8,158 nt of DNA, taken from positions 1 to 8,158 of the forward strand of contig CAMZBE010000047.1 of NCBI GenBank assembly GCA_947304475.1, read 5' to 3'. Source of the stretch: an uncultured Clostridia bacterium. GTDB lineage: Bacteria > Bacillota > Clostridia > Oscillospirales > CAG-272. Position numbers and translations under genes: made by a program. This document shows, in pieces, positions 1 to 6,815 of this stretch (its first letter is position 1; every line of letters starts with the position of its first letter). The notes below the pieces were generated by a model. The model did no database searches. It worked only from the letters and a program-made list of their open reading frames with translations, and was not told the DNA's origin.

Positions 1-120
1 TTCCCCGTCTTCGGCGAGGGTTACGTCCGCCGCGACCGGCAGGATCGCCGCAAACACGACGGTCAGCATCGCGAGGATCAAAAGAAACGACAAGTGCTTT
101 TTTGATAACAAATGGCGCAT
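1..120 (-). CDS. Secreted protein of unknown function, N-terminal 40 codons (partial)
   Basis: The gene runs off the left edge, so only residues 1-40 are visible. The protein starts MRHLLSKK and continues into a hydrophobic segment at about residues 10-27. A likely signal peptidase I site follows after Val-Ala-Ala (residues 29-31), before DVTLAEDGE. There is no lipobox cysteine, so unlike its right-hand neighbours it should be released or anchored by something further downstream. The start at 118-120 is supported by AAGGAG at about 9 nt upstream and by the signal peptide beginning there. It follows the 374-1747 lipoprotein gene on the same strand after a 253-nt gap. I see no convincing promoter in that gap, so read-through from the upstream gene is possible. 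The mature function cannot be judged from what is present. Confidence 0.8.
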   Translation of the reverse strand, partial: MRHLLSKKHLSFLLILAMLTVVFAAILPVAADVTLAEDGE

Positions 121-203
121 AGCAATTATCTCCTTATAGTTGTTACGGTGTTTTTCAAATCGTTTCCTCACCCGTCGAAATCGGAAACAGGCGTTTTCGG
201 AAA

Positions 204-221
204 GGGAGCGGAACGGCTCCC
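204..221 (-). terminator. Weak hairpin, possible terminator of the 374-1747 gene
   Basis: GGGAGC at 204-209 pairs with GCTCCC at 216-221 around a six-base loop. On the minus strand the stem is followed only by CTTTCC, a poor T-run. On the plus strand it is followed by CGCTTTTT, but no plus-strand gene is present. It may be a leaky terminator, or it may have no role. Confidence 0.25.
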
Positions 222-261
222 CGCTTTTTCGTTTTGCACAAAAGAAGCGCCGTTAATCACA

Positions 262-287
262 ACGGGAACGTAGGTGTACGCTCCCGT
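262..287 (-). other. 11-bp hairpin in the gap after the lipoprotein gene
   Basis: In the minus-strand transcript ACGGGAGCGTA pairs with TACGTTCCCGT around a CACC loop. The single non-Watson-Crick position is a G-U wobble in this transcript but an A-C mismatch in the opposite strand, so the structure favours minus-strand RNA. It lies about 87 nt after the lipoprotein stop codon and is not followed by a T-run. It could stabilise the mRNA 3' end, but no function is demonstrated. Confidence 0.4.
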
Positions 288-373
288 ATATTCAGGGATC
301 CCGGGGCTGGCGGGAACGGAAAGGAGGAGAGAACCGTCCGGCGAAGCCCCGGATGCTTTACAAGAAAATGGGA

Positions 374-1747
374 TCAGTCGGCGAGTTTGAAGTAGACGGG
401 AGCCGGGATCTCGACGCCCTCGGCAACCTCGAGCGTCTGCGCTTCGGGAGAAGCCACCTTCTCGACCTTCATCACGAAATCCTTGCCGCAGGTGACGTAC
501 ACGTCGGAGAAAGCGAGGTAAGCGGTCGTGTCCGCTTTGGTATACGACTTGTTCATCAAGAACGGGATGACGTAGTCCCCGGCGTCGCTGTAAACGATGC
601 CGCCCTCACCGTCAGATTCGGCTTTGAACAGCATAGATTCCCAGTTCTGCATACCGTCGGCGCCGGTCGACAGTTTGAAGATCGCGACGCCGTCGACGAA
701 ACAGGTGGCGATTCCGACGTAATCCGTCAGGTCTGCGCCGGATTTGCCGTCGAGCAGTTCCAGATGATACCGGATTCCGACGCGATGCCAGCCGTATTCG
801 GGATGATCCGGATCGGCGCCCATGATGTTCGGATAATTGGCGTAGTTGTTTGACTTGCCGCACATCGTGGCAGGGGTGGTCACTTCGCTGTCCGAGATCG
901 GCGTCGCGAAGTTCCCCATCCACTCGAACGCGCCGGCAACTTTGGCGTCGCTGTAGGGCATATCGGCAACGGGCGAGAAGTAGTAGAGCGGTTTCCCGTC
1001 GACAAAACGTGCGACCATATATGGATCTTTGGATGCGTCGAAGTTCTGAATCGACTCGTTCCAGAGGATCGAGAACTCGAGGTACAGATCGTTGCCCGCG
1101 GGATCCTCGTCGGTCGGGTAGAAGTGCTTGTCGCCGCGAGCGTCGGCGAATTTCACCCGAGGCAACTCAATTCTTTCCGTAATGGGGGTGCACTCCTTGA
1201 TGATCGGTCCCTCGTAGTGAATTTCCTCGACGACGTTCTGATGGCAAAGCGTACATTCGCCGTTGCGGCTGCCGGTCGGGTTGAGCATATTGGCAGCCTC
1301 GGTCACGGTCCACTCGACGACCTTGTGCGCGGTGGGATCGCTCGGGAGTTCGACGATCGTCGATTCGATGGTCTCGCCGCAGACGGTGCAGAGTTTTCCC
1401 TGGTATCCGACTGCGATACAGGTCGGATCGGAGATGGTCGAGTACTCTTCGTCAGGGGTGTGATCGAGTTGCGGAATCGGGACGACGGTCTCGGGGATGA
1501 TCTGGTTGCACACGGTGCAGTGGTAGGACTTTGATCCCGCGTAGGTGCAGGTCGGATCCAAGTCGATCGTGTATTCGGATGCGGGGGTATGGACGTGCGC
1601 GGTGGTGCCGTCCGGCGTGTATGCCGTGGTCCCCGCGGGTGCGGCGGTCTTGCTGCCCTTCTTGTCTCCCTTGTCGCAGGACGCGAACGCGAAGACGCAA
1701 AGGACGAGACACAGGACAAATGCAAAGATCCGTGCAAACTGTTTCAT
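374..1747 (-). CDS. Lipoprotein with three CxxC modules and a C-terminal lectin-like (ConA-like) domain
   Basis: A 457-residue exported lipoprotein. The signal peptide ends in a lipobox (FAFASC) with lipidated Cys24, followed by a Gly/Thr/Pro-rich linker to about residue 50. Three short modules follow, each with a CxxC pair: C77/C80, C120/C123 and C165/C168. The first two also carry a DPTC motif at 64-67 and 107-110. Such modules are common near the N-terminus of Clostridia surface proteins and look like small metal-binding or disulfide-stabilised knuckles; their role is unknown. From about residue 205 to the end the protein is paralogous to the right-hand exported protein. Shared landmarks are HFYPT, LEFSILWN, GWHRVGIRYH (319-328), a VDGVAIFK-type strand, VEKVASP and a terminal LAD. 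The GWHR...VDG pattern recalls laminin-G/concanavalin A-like carbohydrate-binding folds, which is an inference. The start is supported by AGGAG 7-8 nt upstream. It has its own promoter. Substrate and partners are unknown. Confidence 0.88.
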   Translation of the reverse strand: MKQFARIFAFVLCLVLCVFAFASCDKGDKKGSKTAAPAGTTAYTPDGTTAHVHTPASEYTIDLDPTCTYAGSKSYHCTVCNQIIPETVVPIPQLDHTPDEEYSTISDPTCIAVGYQGKLCTVCGETIESTIVELPSDPTAHKVVEWTVTEAANMLNPTGSRNGECTLCHQNVVEEIHYEGPIIKECTPITERIELPRVKFADARGDKHFYPTDEDPAGNDLYLEFSILWNESIQNFDASKDPYMVARFVDGKPLYYFSPVADMPYSDAKVAGAFEWMGNFATPISDSEVTTPATMCGKSNNYANYPNIMGADPDHPEYGWHRVGIRYHLELLDGKSGADLTDYVGIATCFVDGVAIFKLSTGADGMQNWESMLFKAESDGEGGIVYSDAGDYVIPFLMNKSYTKADTTAYLAFSDVYVTCGKDFVMKVEKVASPEAQTLEVAEGVEIPAPVYFKLAD

Positions 1748-1806
1748 AGCCTTTCTCCTATTTTTTATTGTTGAGGCAGAAGAATCGTTCGTCCGCCTGT
1801 GCCCTT

Positions 1807-1835
1807 ATTATAGCACCATTTTCCCAAAAAATCAA
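1807..1835 (-). promoter_or_regulatory. Sigma-A promoter of the 374-1747 lipoprotein gene
   Basis: Read on the minus strand, TTGATT (1830-1835) is separated by exactly 17 nt from TATAAT (1807-1812). A TG one base before the -10 gives an extended -10. The surrounding DNA is AT-rich, in contrast to the genes. Transcription should start near 1800, giving a leader of about 53 nt before the ATG. Confidence 0.8.
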
Positions 1836-1890
1836 TATTGCCTATGCTTTCAAGAAAAAAATCGTCGCTTTGCATAATTGATAATGTAAT

Positions 1891-1919
1891 TTTTGTGCAT
1901 TGTGACAATTGGCACAAAA
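1891..1919. promoter_or_regulatory. Dyad upstream of the lipoprotein promoter, Crp/Fnr-like operator candidate
   Basis: TTTTGTGC (1891-1898) is the inverted repeat of GCACAAAA (1912-1919). Within it, TGTGACAATTGGCACA (1901-1916) matches the Crp/Fnr-family consensus TGTGA-N6-TCACA with one mismatch. It is centred roughly 108 nt upstream of the predicted transcription start, which is far for direct activation. No regulator gene is in the window. The symmetry is seen directly; the regulator assignment is inference. Confidence 0.4.
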
Positions 1920-1926
1920 TCAAGGC

Positions 1927-1961
1927 AACGGGCGATACGGGCAAAAAAACGGGCGATACGG
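1927..1961 (-). repeat. 14-bp direct repeat duplicating one terminator arm
   Basis: AACGGGCGATACGG occurs at 1927-1940 and again at 1948-1961. The second copy contains one arm of the glycosidase terminator and the first is a spare copy placed beyond its T-run. Either copy can pair with the opposite arm at 1973-1981. This probably arose by slippage or local duplication. Confidence 0.8.
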
Positions 1962-1981
1962 TCACGTTTGACCGTATCGCC
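1943..1981 (-). terminator. Strong intrinsic terminator after the glycosidase gene
   Basis: A perfect 13-bp stem pairs 1952-1964 with 1969-1981 (GGCGATACGGTCA type arms) around a four-base loop. On the minus strand it is followed two bases later by seven T residues (1943-1949). It begins about 24 nt past the stop codon of the 2005-3738 gene and insulates the lipoprotein gene that follows. Confidence 0.93.
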
Positions 1982-2004
1982 GCGTCGGTTTCCGCCTCTC
2001 CCGT

Positions 2005-3738
2005 TCAGTCCGTTCCCCAGACGTCTCGGTTTTCTCTGAAGAAGTCGCCGTCCCGCCAATCGTAGAACCACGCGAAGTCGGCGGCGGCTCCCTGAAGCAG
2101 GGCGCCGGACGGGCAGATCGGAGAGTAGTATTCGATCGGGGTATAGTTCCCGCGCTTGACGTTCCAATCGAACGAAGAGGTCAGGGCGTAGGTATAATCC
2201 CGCCCGTTCATCATCTGCGCGTAGGCAACCAGCGCCGACCAATAGGGCCAGGCGGCGCCGTTGTGGAACTTGTAGTCCTGCAGATTCCTGTGAAAAGACC
2301 TCCCCAGCCCGCGGTAGAAGGGATAGACGCACATCACGCCGAAGTCGCCCGCCCCTTGGCTCTTATTGTTCCGGCTCTCGAGGATTGCCGAAACGTTGTC
2401 GAGCAGGCGTTCGATCTTCTCTTCGTCGGCGATCCCGAACAGAACGGCGAGGATCGTATCGACCGAAAGGTTGTCCTCGACGAAATCGCCGTCCCTGTAG
2501 TTGACGTAGTACCCCTTTTCGTCGTCCCAAAGCAGGGCGTTGATCGCGGTTTTGGTCCGTTCGTACATCGCGCGATAGCGGCGGGCACGAGAGGCGTCGC
2601 GAGTTCCGGCAATGCGGGAGAGGCACTCGAGGGCGCGAGCGTAGAGGAGTTCGACGTACGTAACGTAGCCCGTCCGGTTGACCTCGTTCGCCCAGTCGCG
2701 ATTGTTGTGGGGCCCCGCTTTGACGATCAGGTGGGTTTCGTCCTCGTAAAGGGCGAGTTTGTCGACGGCCAACGCGCACCAATCGAAAACCGTTCTTCCC
2801 CTCACCGTTTCGTCAAGGATCGAAAAGTCGCCGGTGTGATTGATATAGTCGTAGACCATCAAAACGAAGAAACTCGGGCTGTCGTACTGATTGCGGAAAA
2901 ACGGGTTCCATTCAACCGTCACGGCGGCGGGACAATCCCCGTTCTCCTCGATGCCGCGAGACAGCGTCAGGATCTGATTCCGGACGAGGTCGGGACGGCT
3001 TTTATACATGGGCAGGACCGTCCAGTAGGAATCGCGAAAATAGGTTCGGTCGACGCTCTCGGAAAAGCACTTGTAGTCCCCGATCTCCTTATAGTTTTCA
3101 AGCGCGCAAAAGTAACTTGACGTATAGAGGGCTTTGTCCTTATCGCTCACGGCGGTCGCGGGGACCTTCACGCCCCGGATCTCGTCCTCGACCTGCTTTT
3201 GAAACTCGGCGAAACGGGACATCATTCTGCGGCAATAGACTGCGTCGGTATCGTAGGAAAGAACCAGTCGCGCTCTTTTGTTCGTGTGAACGTGGAGCAA
3301 CGCGCTTTCGGGAACAAACCGGCTTTCGACGTTCACGGCGAAGTCGAACCGGGTGGTTCTCCTGTGATCCAGATCCAGAACGAAATCGTAGTCGCCCGCT
3401 TTGTTCGCCGAGATTTCGTAGAAGATCGCCCGCCCTTCTACCGGAACGAACTGATAGATCGTGATCCTGACGTCGCCCGTTTTCAGAACGATCGTCTGCG
3501 TCCGTCCGATCATTTTGACGCTCTTCTCACAGAACGCGTCGATTTTTTTCTTGCCGGAATAAACGCTCGCCGTACTCGTCAGAGCGTGCGCGCCCGTTTG
3601 CGTGTTCGACGTACACTCGGGAATTCCGCCCTTGCCGTCAAAAGTGACCTGCAGATCGCTCGACACCACGTCGTAGATCACTTCCTCGTGATATTTTCCG
3701 ACAACGACGATGCTTCCGCCTCGAAAATACTTTTTCAT
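2005..3738 (-). CDS. Cytoplasmic (alpha/alpha)6-barrel glycoside hydrolase, GH63/MGH1-like
   Basis: A 577-residue enzyme with no signal peptide or membrane segment, so it should act on imported oligosaccharides in the cytoplasm. Roughly residues 1-190 look like a beta-rich N-terminal domain. About 200-570 look like the six-hairpin barrel of glucosidase-type families (GH63, GH15-like debranching enzymes, mannosylglycerate-hydrolase-like). Visible signatures in order are FRDSYW (234-239), VEWNP near E276, HNNRDW with D348, an ALLWDDEKGYYV strand-helix segment, HNGAAWP (492-498) and EYYSPICPSG (536-545). By family comparison D348 sits where the general acid lies (GWDNSP-type motif), and E536 sits where the catalytic base lies (E-x-Y-x-P-x-TG-type motif). 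Both assignments are by motif position, not alignment. Substrate cannot be read from sequence. The start has AGGA 8 nt upstream. The gene has its own promoter and terminator and is not operonic with its neighbours. Confidence 0.85.
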   Translation of the reverse strand: MKKYFRGGSIVVVGKYHEEVIYDVVSSDLQVTFDGKGGIPECTSNTQTGAHALTSTASVYSGKKKIDAFCEKSVKMIGRTQTIVLKTGDVRITIYQFVPVEGRAIFYEISANKAGDYDFVLDLDHRRTTRFDFAVNVESRFVPESALLHVHTNKRARLVLSYDTDAVYCRRMMSRFAEFQKQVEDEIRGVKVPATAVSDKDKALYTSSYFCALENYKEIGDYKCFSESVDRTYFRDSYWTVLPMYKSRPDLVRNQILTLSRGIEENGDCPAAVTVEWNPFFRNQYDSPSFFVLMVYDYINHTGDFSILDETVRGRTVFDWCALAVDKLALYEDETHLIVKAGPHNNRDWANEVNRTGYVTYVELLYARALECLSRIAGTRDASRARRYRAMYERTKTAINALLWDDEKGYYVNYRDGDFVEDNLSVDTILAVLFGIADEEKIERLLDNVSAILESRNNKSQGAGDFGVMCVYPFYRGLGRSFHRNLQDYKFHNGAAWPYWSALVAYAQMMNGRDYTYALTSSFDWNVKRGNYTPIEYYSPICPSGALLQGAAADFAWFYDWRDGDFFRENRDVWGTD

Positions 3739-3770
3739 TCCGTCTTTCCTACCCTACGTTCGTGGTCCGC

Positions 3771-3783
3771 CCCGCGTAGCGGG
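3771..3783 (-). other. Small hairpin in the glycosidase mRNA leader
   Basis: CCCGC and GCGGG pair around a three-base loop in the leader between the predicted transcription start (near 3794) and the ribosome site. It is followed by a G-rich stretch. It may protect the 5' end of the mRNA; no riboswitch class is recognisable. Confidence 0.4.
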
Positions 3784-3800
3784 AAAAACCCGTCGCCTTT

Positions 3801-3829
3801 ATCATACCCTATCTTTTCCAATCTGTCAA
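3801..3829 (-). promoter_or_regulatory. Near-consensus sigma-A promoter of the glycosidase gene
   Basis: On the minus strand a perfect -35 TTGACA (3824-3829) is spaced 17 nt from TATGAT (3801-3806). Transcription should begin near 3794, giving a leader of about 56 nt. This is the strongest-looking promoter in the window and shows the glycosidase is transcribed separately from the lyase gene. Confidence 0.88.
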
Positions 3830-3857
3830 GGGGCGGGACGCCCGTTGGGCGCAACGA

Positions 3858-3885
3858 CGTATTTTGCCGCGTGCGGCAAAATACG
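3858..3885. promoter_or_regulatory. Long perfect palindrome upstream of the glycosidase promoter
   Basis: Arms of 13 bp (CGTATTTTGCCGC at 3858-3870 and its exact complement at 3873-3885) flank a two-base centre. It lies about 29 bp upstream of the -35 box and about 30 bp beyond the lyase terminator. It is not followed by T residues on either strand, so it is not a normal terminator. Its size and position suit a regulator-binding site, or a transcript-end hairpin acting after the terminator. No regulator gene is visible. Confidence 0.5.
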
Positions 3886-3914
3886 AACTTGATACGCCGA
3901 GAGACGTATATCAT

Positions 3915-3948
3915 GCAAAAAGCGCCCGCCGAAGCGGGTGCTTTTTGC
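3915..3948 (-). terminator. Strong, roughly symmetrical terminator after the lyase gene
   Basis: GCAAAAAGC and GCTTTTTGC form the outer stem and CCCGC/GCGGG the inner stem, around a loop that reads UUCG on the minus transcript. One position is mismatched (A-C) on the minus strand. The 3' arm ends in five T residues. It starts 18 nt after the lyase stop codon. The A- and T-runs on both sides mean it could stop polymerase from either direction. Confidence 0.92.
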
Positions 3949-3966
3949 CAGCGACCTACGGTCCGA

Positions 3967-6636
3967 TCAGTTCGCCGGAGATAAAGTGACGGTCCCGGCA
4001 GGGGCGGTGAATACCAGCAGTCCGCCGTCCTCGGTCGCCGTCACGGTCTCGGTCGAATCGCCGACCGTAACCGTCCAGTTTCCGGCTTTCACGCCCGAGA
4101 CGTAGTAGGTCACGTCCCCGCTTCTCTCGACCGAGAATTCAAACGCCGTCGTCCGGCGTGCGGCGCTCGTCACGAAGATCGCGGCGACGCGCCCGATCAC
4201 GGCGCCCTTGACGGCGTCGGTCGAGATCCCGGTCGCCTTCAGGACGCCCGGGATTTTATCGGCGTCGCAGACGTACGCGACGTTCAGGAGACGATCGGTC
4301 TTGTTCCCGGTGTTCGGGCTGATCTCGACGCGGCCCCAGAACTCGTCGTCGCTGTTCTTTTCGGTCAGTTGTACGCCGCCCACGTTGTAGTTGTTGTTCT
4401 TCCCGCCGATCTTTTCGATACTGTCGCCGCCGAAAACGTTCTGCAGGACGAGTTTTCCGTCGCCGCATACCTCGGTCACGGTTTTGCCGGCGACCGTCGG
4501 TTCGGTTTTGGTATGAAGCAGGAAGGTCTTTTTGGCGTTCGCGTTCATCGTCGTAACGTCGTCGAAGACGAAGAAGTATATCGGAACGTCGGCGTTTTTC
4601 GTGTCGAAAACCGCGAGCATCCGGCGCACGACGGTCGAGGCGCCGGCGGTCGCGTACGCGGGCGAGAGATCCCCGGCAAGGTAGGCGTAGAGCGGCACGG
4701 TTTTCGCGTCGTCGGCGTAACCGTTCTGCACCCCGACGACCTCGCCCGTCCGGTAGGAGTCGGTCATCCACGAACTCAACTTGGAGGTCTCGCCCGGATG
4801 TTTCTGTCCGTTTTCGTTGATCAGGAGGCAGTTGTGCGCGATCGTCGCCTGGTGATACTTCTTGAAATGTTCGTCGCCGTAGGTATCGTACACGCCGGTA
4901 TCGCCGGCGAGCATCCCCTTATACCAGATCTGGAACTGCCCCGCGTCGGAGTGATCGTGGTTCGCCCCGGTGCGGACGCCGATCTTCATCAGGACCGCCG
5001 CCTGGTTCTCGCCCCAGTCGCTGCGGGCGATGGTCTGCCCGAGCCAGCCGCCGTTATAAAGGAGCAGATCCATATCCTCGTGGACGTCCCCCGCGGCTTT
5101 CACGCCGCTTGAACTGCAGATCAGATATTCCGCGACGCTCGGATACTCGAAGCAGTCCTGGTTTTCGTCGTAGAACTTGGTAAAGCACTTCTCCCGGCTC
5201 TCGAGTTGGGCGCGCATGGTCTCGTCGTTGAAGAGATAGGACGAGATCAGGGCGGGAAGCCCGTAGTTGAGGAAATTCCCGTCGACCGCCTTCGGGTTGT
5301 GGTTATCGCCCGACGCAAAGCCGTTGTCGAAGGGCAGTTCGTAGGAGTAGACCGTCCGCATGACCTGTTTCATATCGTCGGCGTTATACGGCATCTCGCC
5401 GACGCCGGCTTTTAACAGCCACGCCGAGAAAAGGTCGGACGCGTACCGCGGACGCACGTAGAGCGAAATGCCCTGCGGCACCATGCCCGCGCGGTAAAAC
5501 TCCTCGCGCACCGGCACGTATTCCTCGTAGATCCGCCCGCCGACGAAATCCCACCAACCGGGGTACTCGTCGTACACCGCGATCGCGAAAGCAAGGTAAT
5601 CGCGCAGGATCTGGAACTCGCAGCCGTGCCCCGAGACGCTCCCCTGCTTGTAGGGGGGGAACCCGACCTCCATATTGCTTCCCGCGACGATCTTGTGTTC
5701 GATCCCCGACACGATCCGGAGACGGTCGGATTGCGTGGTCAGGTCGTGGCACCAGTCGTAAACGCAGGCGGCGGTGTACATCACCGAGCCGTACTGCCGC
5801 TCGCCGCACGCCGAGAAGTTCCCGACGTCGAGCGTGACGATAAAGTTCTCGATCGCGCGGATCGCGGCGTAGCCCGAAATCTTGTTTCCCGTCAACTGAT
5901 AATCGAGAGCGAGCGCCTGTATGTTTTCAAGGACCTCTTCGTCGTAGTTATAGGTCCCGTTCATGTAGTAGTAGGTTCCCTTTTCGTGGAAGACCTTTTC
6001 GCCGAGATCACCGTCGGTGGGGTTCGCGACGGCGTTAAAAAAGAGCGACGCGGCTTCCCTGTTCCGCTCGTCCTTCAGGGCGGCGCGGATCCCGTCGAGG
6101 TCGCTCGCGTTGACGAGGACGCGCGGATGCGCCGCGATCGGCGTCTTCGGCGGCGCGGCGTAGGGTGTAAACGCCCTGCCCTCGGATTTCGCCGCGGCAG
6201 CGGCGGCGGAAAGAAGATCGGTCGTGATCTTCGTGCCCCCGAAATCGGCGGTCTTGAACGCCCCGATCTCGGTTTTCAGCGCGTTCACCTGTTTCACGTA
6301 ATCGGTATTCTTCATAGACAGATTTCCCCCGGTCTTTTTACATACGGTGCAAATACGCTCGCATTCGCCGTCCTGCGTCGCCGTCGGCGGCGTGACGATC
6401 CGCGTCGCTTCGCCCCAGACGTGATTGGCGTAGGGTTCGGACTTGGTTTCGCCGCAGATCGTGCAAACGTAACGGATCTCGCCCTCACACGCGGTCAGGG
6501 CGACCGTTTCGCCCCCGTCCCAGACGTGTTCGTGTCCGGTTTCCGCATCCGTTTTGTCCTTTCCGCAGGACGCGAACAGAGCGACGCAAAGGAGAAGGCA
6601 AAGGAACAACGCGCAGATCGCAAAACTTCGTTTCAT
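3967..6636 (-). CDS. Surface lipoprotein, heparinase II/III-family polysaccharide lyase
   Basis: An 889-residue lipoprotein. A lipobox (FASC, Cys24) is followed by two HVW...CxxC modules (C58/C61 and C96/C99) and a helical linker to about residue 160. HPRVLVN at 170 opens the alpha-toroid typical of heparinase II/III proteins. In the toroid, H337 and E340 (HGCE) followed by Y393 (GISLY) match the His/Glu/Tyr catalytic spacing known from Pedobacter heparinase II. The beta-sandwich part carries NHDHSDAGQFQIWYKG from about 559, D579 and TIAHN with H601, the usual metal-site region of the family. A beta-rich tail ends at TLSPAN. Family members cleave uronic-acid polysaccharides by beta-elimination; the exact substrate (heparan sulfate, hyaluronan, alginate-like or other) is not determinable here. 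The start is set by GGAGG 7 nt upstream and the signal peptide. It has its own promoter and a strong terminator. Confidence 0.92.
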   Translation of the reverse strand: MKRSFAICALFLCLLLCVALFASCGKDKTDAETGHEHVWDGGETVALTACEGEIRYVCTICGETKSEPYANHVWGEATRIVTPPTATQDGECERICTVCKKTGGNLSMKNTDYVKQVNALKTEIGAFKTADFGGTKITTDLLSAAAAAAKSEGRAFTPYAAPPKTPIAAHPRVLVNASDLDGIRAALKDERNREAASLFFNAVANPTDGDLGEKVFHEKGTYYYMNGTYNYDEEVLENIQALALDYQLTGNKISGYAAIRAIENFIVTLDVGNFSACGERQYGSVMYTAACVYDWCHDLTTQSDRLRIVSGIEHKIVAGSNMEVGFPPYKQGSVSGHGCEFQILRDYLAFAIAVYDEYPGWWDFVGGRIYEEYVPVREEFYRAGMVPQGISLYVRPRYASDLFSAWLLKAGVGEMPYNADDMKQVMRTVYSYELPFDNGFASGDNHNPKAVDGNFLNYGLPALISSYLFNDETMRAQLESREKCFTKFYDENQDCFEYPSVAEYLICSSSGVKAAGDVHEDMDLLLYNGGWLGQTIARSDWGENQAAVLMKIGVRTGANHDHSDAGQFQIWYKGMLAGDTGVYDTYGDEHFKKYHQATIAHNCLLINENGQKHPGETSKLSSWMTDSYRTGEVVGVQNGYADDAKTVPLYAYLAGDLSPAYATAGASTVVRRMLAVFDTKNADVPIYFFVFDDVTTMNANAKKTFLLHTKTEPTVAGKTVTEVCGDGKLVLQNVFGGDSIEKIGGKNNNYNVGGVQLTEKNSDDEFWGRVEISPNTGNKTDRLLNVAYVCDADKIPGVLKATGISTDAVKGAVIGRVAAIFVTSAARRTTAFEFSVERSGDVTYYVSGVKAGNWTVTVGDSTETVTATEDGGLLVFTAPAGTVTLSPAN

Positions 6637-6656
6637 GCCGTTTCCTCCGATCCGAC

Positions 6657-6673
6657 CGTCGGCGCAGCCGACG
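6657..6673 (-). other. Hairpin in the lyase mRNA leader, next to the ribosome site
   Basis: CGTCGGC and GCCGACG form a perfect 7-bp stem with a three-base loop. It lies between the predicted transcription start (near 6677) and the GGAGG at 6644-6648, so it begins almost at the RNA 5' end. A 5'-stabilising role is plausible. It does not cover the ribosome site. Confidence 0.55.
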
Positions 6674-6683
6674 ATCCTTTCTA

Positions 6684-6712
6684 ATTATAATCCATCTGAA
6701 AAGAAAAAGCAA
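6684..6712 (-). promoter_or_regulatory. Sigma-A promoter of the lyase gene
   Basis: On the minus strand TTGCTT (6707-6712) is spaced 17 nt from TATAAT (6684-6689). Upstream on the same strand are A/T tracts, including a run of seven A, resembling an UP element. Transcription should start near 6677, about 40 nt before the ATG. Confidence 0.78.
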
Positions 6713-6815
6713 CAGAATAAAGAACTTCAGAATATAAAAACTCTTTTTTTCGCGGATTATGCAATATCGCGGCGCGGCGTTTCGGTAACACTCCAAAACC
6801 GAACTGCGCCAACCG

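Larger units (their letters stand above)
168..373 (-). pseudogene. Possible decayed coding fragment downstream of the lipoprotein gene
   Basis: One minus-strand frame stays open from inside the preceding gene to a TGA at 168-170. It gives a protein-like stretch containing GIPEYTGAYTYVPVVINGAS. It has no ATG, GTG or TTG start of its own and no ribosome site. The six residues PVVING also occur in the right-hand exported protein, just after its CxxC module (TPVVINGKNG). This suggests the fragment could be a leftover of a related gene. GC-rich DNA often keeps frames open by chance and the match is very short, so this is a weak call. Confidence 0.22.

Noticed and set aside
121..170. Separate promoter for the left-edge gene
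   Set aside because: The best candidate, TTGAAA followed by TATAAG, has a 14-nt spacer, which is too short for a usual sigma-A promoter.
2005..3738. Phosphorylase of the GH94 type or trehalase (GH37)
   Set aside because: The protein is shorter than usual GH94 enzymes, and the NRDW, HNG-x-xWP and E-x-Y-x-P motifs fit the GH63/MGH1-like group better.
3739..3966. Riboswitch in the glycosidase leader
   Set aside because: The leader is only about 56 nt with a single short hairpin and no known aptamer signature.
5626..6684. 352-codon open frame on the plus strand
   Set aside because: It is antisense to the well-supported lyase, its protein is rich in Arg/Val/Asp repeats typical of GC-rich shadows, and it lacks a ribosome site. 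Other long plus-strand frames (2263-3120, 4369-5112, 7052-7963) are rejected for the same reason.
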